A DNA stretch of 7,900 nt from Bacteroidota bacterium (GTDB taxonomy: Bacteria; Bacteroidota; Bacteroidia; Bacteroidales; UBA10428), in assembly GCA_024640925.1 (NCBI GenBank), contig JAHEEB010000160.1, forward strand, positions 1 through 7,900. The letters run 5' to 3'. The notes beneath the pieces are model-generated. The model had not been told where the DNA came from and did no database searches. It was given only the letters and a program-made list of their open reading frames with translations. Of this stretch, positions 4,931 to 7,900 are shown piece after piece (the first letter of the stretch is position 1; each line of letters starts with the position of its first letter). Both the position numbers and the translations under genes were made by a program.

Positions 4931-7387
4931 CTAGTTTAAATTCAATGGGTTCTTTATTTTCTGATTGAGGAGAGCTATATCTAAAACCTGCTCAACATTT
5001 TCAACAAAGTGAAATGTTAATCCTTTGAGGTATAATTCATTTATCTCTTCGATATCTTTCCTGTTTTCTTCCGAAAGAACAATTTCTTTTATTCCGGCTC
5101 TTTTTGCAGCCAGAATTTTTTCTTTAATACCACCAACAGGCAATACCTTACCACGAAGAGTTATTTCTCCAGTCATAGCAAGGTTTTTCTTTACTTTACG
5201 CTGAGTAAATATGGAGGCCAGTGAAGTTGCCATAGTTATGCCTGCCGATGGACCATCTTTTGGAATGGCTCCTTCGGGTACATGAATGTGCACGTTCCAT
5301 TCATCGAATTTTTCGGGAGCTATGCTGATTAGTTTATTGTGCGATTTCAGATATTCAAGTGCAATTGCAGCCGATTCTTTCATCACATCTCCCAGGTTTC
5401 CGGTGAGAGTAAGTTTCCCTTTTCCTTTACTCAAACTGGTTTCGATAAAAAGTATTTCCCCACCACTTGCAGTCCAAGCTAATCCGGTTACTACTCCGGC
5501 ATAACTATTGCCCTGGTATTTATCGCGCTGGTACTTGGGTTTTCCCAGAATTTTATGAATATCCGCAACGTTAAGTGTTTTGTTGTATTTCTCTTCCATT
5601 GCCACTTTTCGGGCAATAACACGACAAATTTTTGCAATGGTCTTGTCCAGTTGTCTAACACCCGATTCTCTAGTATAGTTTTCGATAATGTATTCAACAA
5701 TATCTTTCGAAAGAACCAGATCTGTCTTTTTGAGACCATGATTATCAAGGTTTTTAACCATTAAATGCTTTTTGGTTATTTCGCATTTTTCCTCAACTAT
5801 GTACCCACTGATATCAATTATTTCCATCCGGTCGAGCAGAGCCGGGTGAATTGTTGTTATGGTATTAGCTGTGGCAATGAATAAAACTTTTGATAAATCG
5901 TAATCTATTTCAATAAAATTATCGTGAAATGTATTGTTTTGTTCCGGATCAAGAACTTCAAGCAATGCTGATGATGGGTCGCCATGAGCATCGCGACCAA
6001 CTTTATCTATTTCGTCGAGCATAAAAACAGGGTTCGACGATTTAACTTTCTTCAAATTTTGCAAGATACGTCCGGGCATAGCACCAATGTAAGTCTTACG
6101 GTGCCCTCTAATCTCAGCTTCATCACGCATACCACCAAGCGAAACCCTGATATATTCACGATTTAAAGCTTTAGCAACAGATTTACCCAACGAGGTTTTT
6201 CCAACACCCGGAGGGCCAACAAGACAAAGGATTGGAGATTTAAGATCGCCCTTGAGTTTAATAACGGCAAGGTGTTCTATAATTCTTTCTTTTACTTTCT
6301 CGAGTCCGTAATGATCCTGATCCAGTATTTTTTGTGCACGTTTCAGGTTCAAATCATCTTTTGTAAATTCGTTCCAGGGTAGTTCGAGAAGTGTCTGAAC
6401 ATAGTTAAGTTGAACAGAATATTCGCCGCTGGCCGGATTTAACCGTAATAATTTATCAGCTTCCTTTTCAAACGTTTCAGAAACCTCTTTCGACCATTTT
6501 TTTGCTTGTCCTTTAATTTTTAGCTCAGCAACCTCCTGTTCGAGAGGATTACCACCCAGTTCATCCTGAATGGTCTTCATCTGCTGATGAAGCATGTATT
6601 CACGCTGTTGCTGTTCAATATCAACTTTAACTTTCGATTGAAGCTCATTCTTCAATTCAAGCATCTGTATTTCTTTAACCAGGTATTCCATCAAAGCAAC
6701 ACCCCTTTCCCTTGTTTTATTGAACTCAAGAAGTCTCTGTTTGTCTTGTAGATTTATATCGCTATTGGAACTTATAAAATTGATCAGAAAAGAAGAGCTC
6801 TCAATATTCTTTACTGCAAATGATGTTTCTGGTGGAATATTGCTCGATAGCTTAATAATACGAAGCGACAAATCTTTTAAAGAACCTACAATGGCCTCAT
6901 ATTCGGGATCCTTCTTTTGAGGTTTGATGTCAGATAAGGAATGAACTTTTACCGTAAGATAAGGTTCATTTGTAATTGCCTCCTTCACTTCAAAACGTTT
7001 TTTTCCCTGAATGATAACAGAGGTTGTTCCATCGGGCATTTCAAGTATCCGAAGAATGAGGGCAACTGTGCCAATTTGGTAAAGATCTTCTAATTCCGGT
7101 TCTTCAAGGTTTGGATCTTTCTGGGCAAGAGTGCCAATAATACGGCTTCCTTTATAGAAATCACGAACAAGTTTTAAAGATTTATTCCTTCCAATGGTAA
7201 TAGGCAGCACTACACCCGGAAAAAGAACCGTATTTCTTAATGGCAAAATTGACAAGGTGTCAGGTACCTTTGAATTTTGCATATCGTCTTCATCCTCATC
7301 CGAAATTAACGGAATAAAATCCGCGTCGTTATTACCAGATGTAGCAATGTATATTTCGTTTTTATTTTTCCCTCTTATATCACTCAT
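4931..7387 (-). CDS. lon: ATP-dependent Lon protease (LonA type)
   Basis: Complete LonA of 818 residues from ATG 7385-7387, a cytoplasmic AAA+ protease that degrades misfolded and regulatory proteins. Domains in order: a short acidic N-terminal extension, the LAN substrate-binding domain (about 43-240, starting [19 protein letters not shown]), a coiled-coil linker (about 235-285, [16 protein letters not shown]), the AAA+ module with Walker A GPPGVGKT (391-398), Walker B FMLDEID (Asp458, Glu459), sensor Asn508 in IATAN and Arg finger candidate Arg520 in LLDRME, then the S16 protease domain with PKDGPSAG (Ser714) and [10 protein letters not shown] (Lys757). The 43-residue Ser-Lys spacing equals that of E. 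coli Lon (Ser679/Lys722). A TTG start 21 nt upstream (7406-7408) would add seven residues, but the ATG is preferred. It follows the sugar nucleotidyltransferase gene by 83 nt; no sigma-32-type or clear TTTG/TAnnTTTG promoter was seen. Confidence 0.97.
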   Translation of the reverse strand: MSDIRGKNKNEIYIATSGNNDADFIPLISDEDEDDMQNSKVPDTLSILPLRNTVLFPGVVLPITIGRNKSLKLVRDFYKGSRIIGTLAQKDPNLEEPELEDLYQIGTVALILRILEMPDGTTSVIIQGKKRFEVKEAITNEPYLTVKVHSLSDIKPQKKDPEYEAIVGSLKDLSLRIIKLSSNIPPETSFAVKNIESSSFLINFISSNSDINLQDKQRLLEFNKTRERGVALMEYLVKEIQMLELKNELQSKVKVDIEQQQREYMLHQQMKTIQDELGGNPLEQEVAELKIKGQAKKWSKEVSETFEKEADKLLRLNPASGEYSVQLNYVQTLLELPWNEFTKDDLNLKRAQKILDQDHYGLEKVKERIIEHLAVIKLKGDLKSPILCLVGPPGVGKTSLGKSVAKALNREYIRVSLGGMRDEAEIRGHRKTYIGAMPGRILQNLKKVKSSNPVFMLDEIDKVGRDAHGDPSSALLEVLDPEQNNTFHDNFIEIDYDLSKVLFIATANTITTIHPALLDRMEIIDISGYIVEEKCEITKKHLMVKNLDNHGLKKTDLVLSKDIVEYIIENYTRESGVRQLDKTIAKICRVIARKVAMEEKYNKTLNVADIHKILGKPKYQRDKYQGNSYAGVVTGLAWTASGGEILFIETSLSKGKGKLTLTGNLGDVMKESAAIALEYLKSHNKLISIAPEKFDEWNVHIHVPEGAIPKDGPSAGITMATSLASIFTQRKVKKNLAMTGEITLRGKVLPVGGIKEKILAAKRAGIKEIVLSEENRKDIEEINELYLKGLTFHFVENVEQVLDIALLNQKIKNPLNLN

Positions 7388-7447
7388 ATTTTTCCCGATC
7401 TTAGACAAAATGGCAGTTTTCCTTTTTATATTTTTCTGTACATCTAG

Positions 7448-7466
7448 TTGGCAATTGCTATGCCAA
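7448..7466. promoter_or_regulatory. TTGGCA-N7-TGCCAA inverted repeat between glmU-like gene and lon
   Basis: Perfect 6-bp arms (7448-7453 and 7461-7466) around a 7-nt spacer, starting 4 nt after the stop codon of the upstream gene and 61 nt before the lon start codon. No T-tract follows on the minus strand, so it is not an intrinsic terminator. It could be an operator for lon, a transcript-stabilising hairpin, or chance. Confidence 0.3.
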
Positions 7467-7470
7467 AGAT

Positions 7471-7900
7471 TTATTTTCGATATTTGGCAGTCATTTTAAA
7501 TATATATTCCAATATTTTTTTGTCGGTTTCTGTTAACGAAAGATGTCGTCGTTCCATTACAATTTCGGCAGTATTGATAGCTTTTTCAAACGCATACTCT
7601 GTGAAACCAGATGCCCCTCCCCACGAAAAAGAAGGGATAAAATTGCGTGGAAACCCTGAGCCGAAAATATTTGCACTTACCCCTACAACAGTGCCTGTAT
7701 TAAACATTGTATTAATTCCACATTTAGAGTGATCTCCCATAATCAATCCACAGAATTGCAGGTTTGTGTTAACAAATTTATTTTCCTTGTAGCTCCATAT
7801 TTTAACTTTTTCATAATTGTTTTTCAGGTTTGAATTATTGGAATCGGCGCCAATATTGCACCATTCTCCAAGAACTGCATTTCCGAGGTATCCGTCATGT
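7471..7900 (-). CDS. GlmU-like putative sugar nucleotidyltransferase, C-terminal part only
   Basis: The open frame continues through the right edge, giving the last 142 residues of a longer protein; the start is outside the window. An in-frame TTG at 7744-7746 is internal, because the coherent family sequence continues upstream of it. The visible part is a left-handed beta-helix with hexapeptide-like turns (GYLGNAVLGEWCNIGADSNN, then GLIMGDHSKCGINT, then NTGTVVGVSANIFGSG), followed by FIPSFSWGGASGFTEYAFEKA and a C-terminal helix (TETDKKILEYIFKMTAKYRK). I recognise this arrangement from Bacteroidota proteins annotated as putative sugar nucleotidyltransferases of the GlmU type, which have an N-terminal NTP-transferase domain that is not visible here. 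The likely role is nucleotide-sugar synthesis for the envelope; whether uridylyl or acetyl transfer occurs cannot be judged from this part. It precedes lon by 83 nt and may share its transcript. Confidence 0.85.
   Translation of the reverse strand, partial: HDGYLGNAVLGEWCNIGADSNNSNLKNNYEKVKIWSYKENKFVNTNLQFCGLIMGDHSKCGINTMFNTGTVVGVSANIFGSGFPRNFIPSFSWGGASGFTEYAFEKAINTAEIVMERRHLSLTETDKKILEYIFKMTAKYRK

Noticed and set aside
7194..7732. Two plus-strand open frames of about 100 codons across lon and the right-edge gene
   Set aside because: They overlap lon and the nucleotidyltransferase on the opposite strand and have no recognisable domain; typical shadow frames.
7471..7746. Separate 91-codon gene starting at TTG 7744-7746
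   Set aside because: The frame continues without a stop to the window edge with coherent beta-helix protein sequence, so this is only the tail of a larger gene.

Overview
The window looks like a chromosomal segment from a member of the Bacteroidota, probably Bacteroidales or a related marine/anaerobic lineage. The evidence is the AT-rich sequence, A-rich leaders with almost no Shine-Dalgarno motifs, two candidate promoters of the Bacteroidota type (TTTG, about 20 bp, TAnnTTTG), and the protein types present. The taxonomy is an inference; no rRNA or other marker gene is present. Every gene I can support reads on the minus strand, so the transcription order runs from high to low coordinates.

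In transcription order, the right edge (7471 to beyond 7900) holds the C-terminal part of a GlmU-like sugar nucleotidyltransferase with left-handed beta-helix repeats. After 83 nt comes lon, encoding a complete ATP-dependent Lon protease with intact Walker A, Walker B and Ser/Lys catalytic dyad. After 142 nt, which contain a plausible promoter, follow three closely spaced genes that may form an operon: a small LiaF-like membrane protein with a repetitive beta C-terminal domain, a HAD phosphatase-like protein with an Asn in place of the second motif-I Asp, and a ten-helix EamA/DMT transporter.

From 1899 to 2658 there is no confident gene. This stretch holds the strangest feature of the window: about eight degenerate tandem copies of a 42-nt unit (2123-2458), abutting a perfect T-rich/A-rich palindrome (2449-2476), with a short CTTTGTG-type periodic repeat further on (2545-2590). 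The 42-nt array leaves one 109-codon minus-strand frame open, but the plus strand reads as an equally regular 14-residue repeat interrupted by three stops. Coding status is therefore unresolved.

The left part carries a stand-alone small alarmone synthetase (RelQ/YjbM type, single RelA/SpoT synthetase domain) and, 102 nt further on, a secreted GH39 (beta-xylosidase-like) glycoside hydrolase that runs off the left edge with both catalytic glutamates present. Functionally these are mostly housekeeping and stress genes (protein quality control, a putative envelope-stress protein, ppGpp synthesis) beside one polysaccharide-degrading enzyme. I see no phage, IS, CRISPR or defence system. The only candidate for something undescribed is the 42-nt repeat array.
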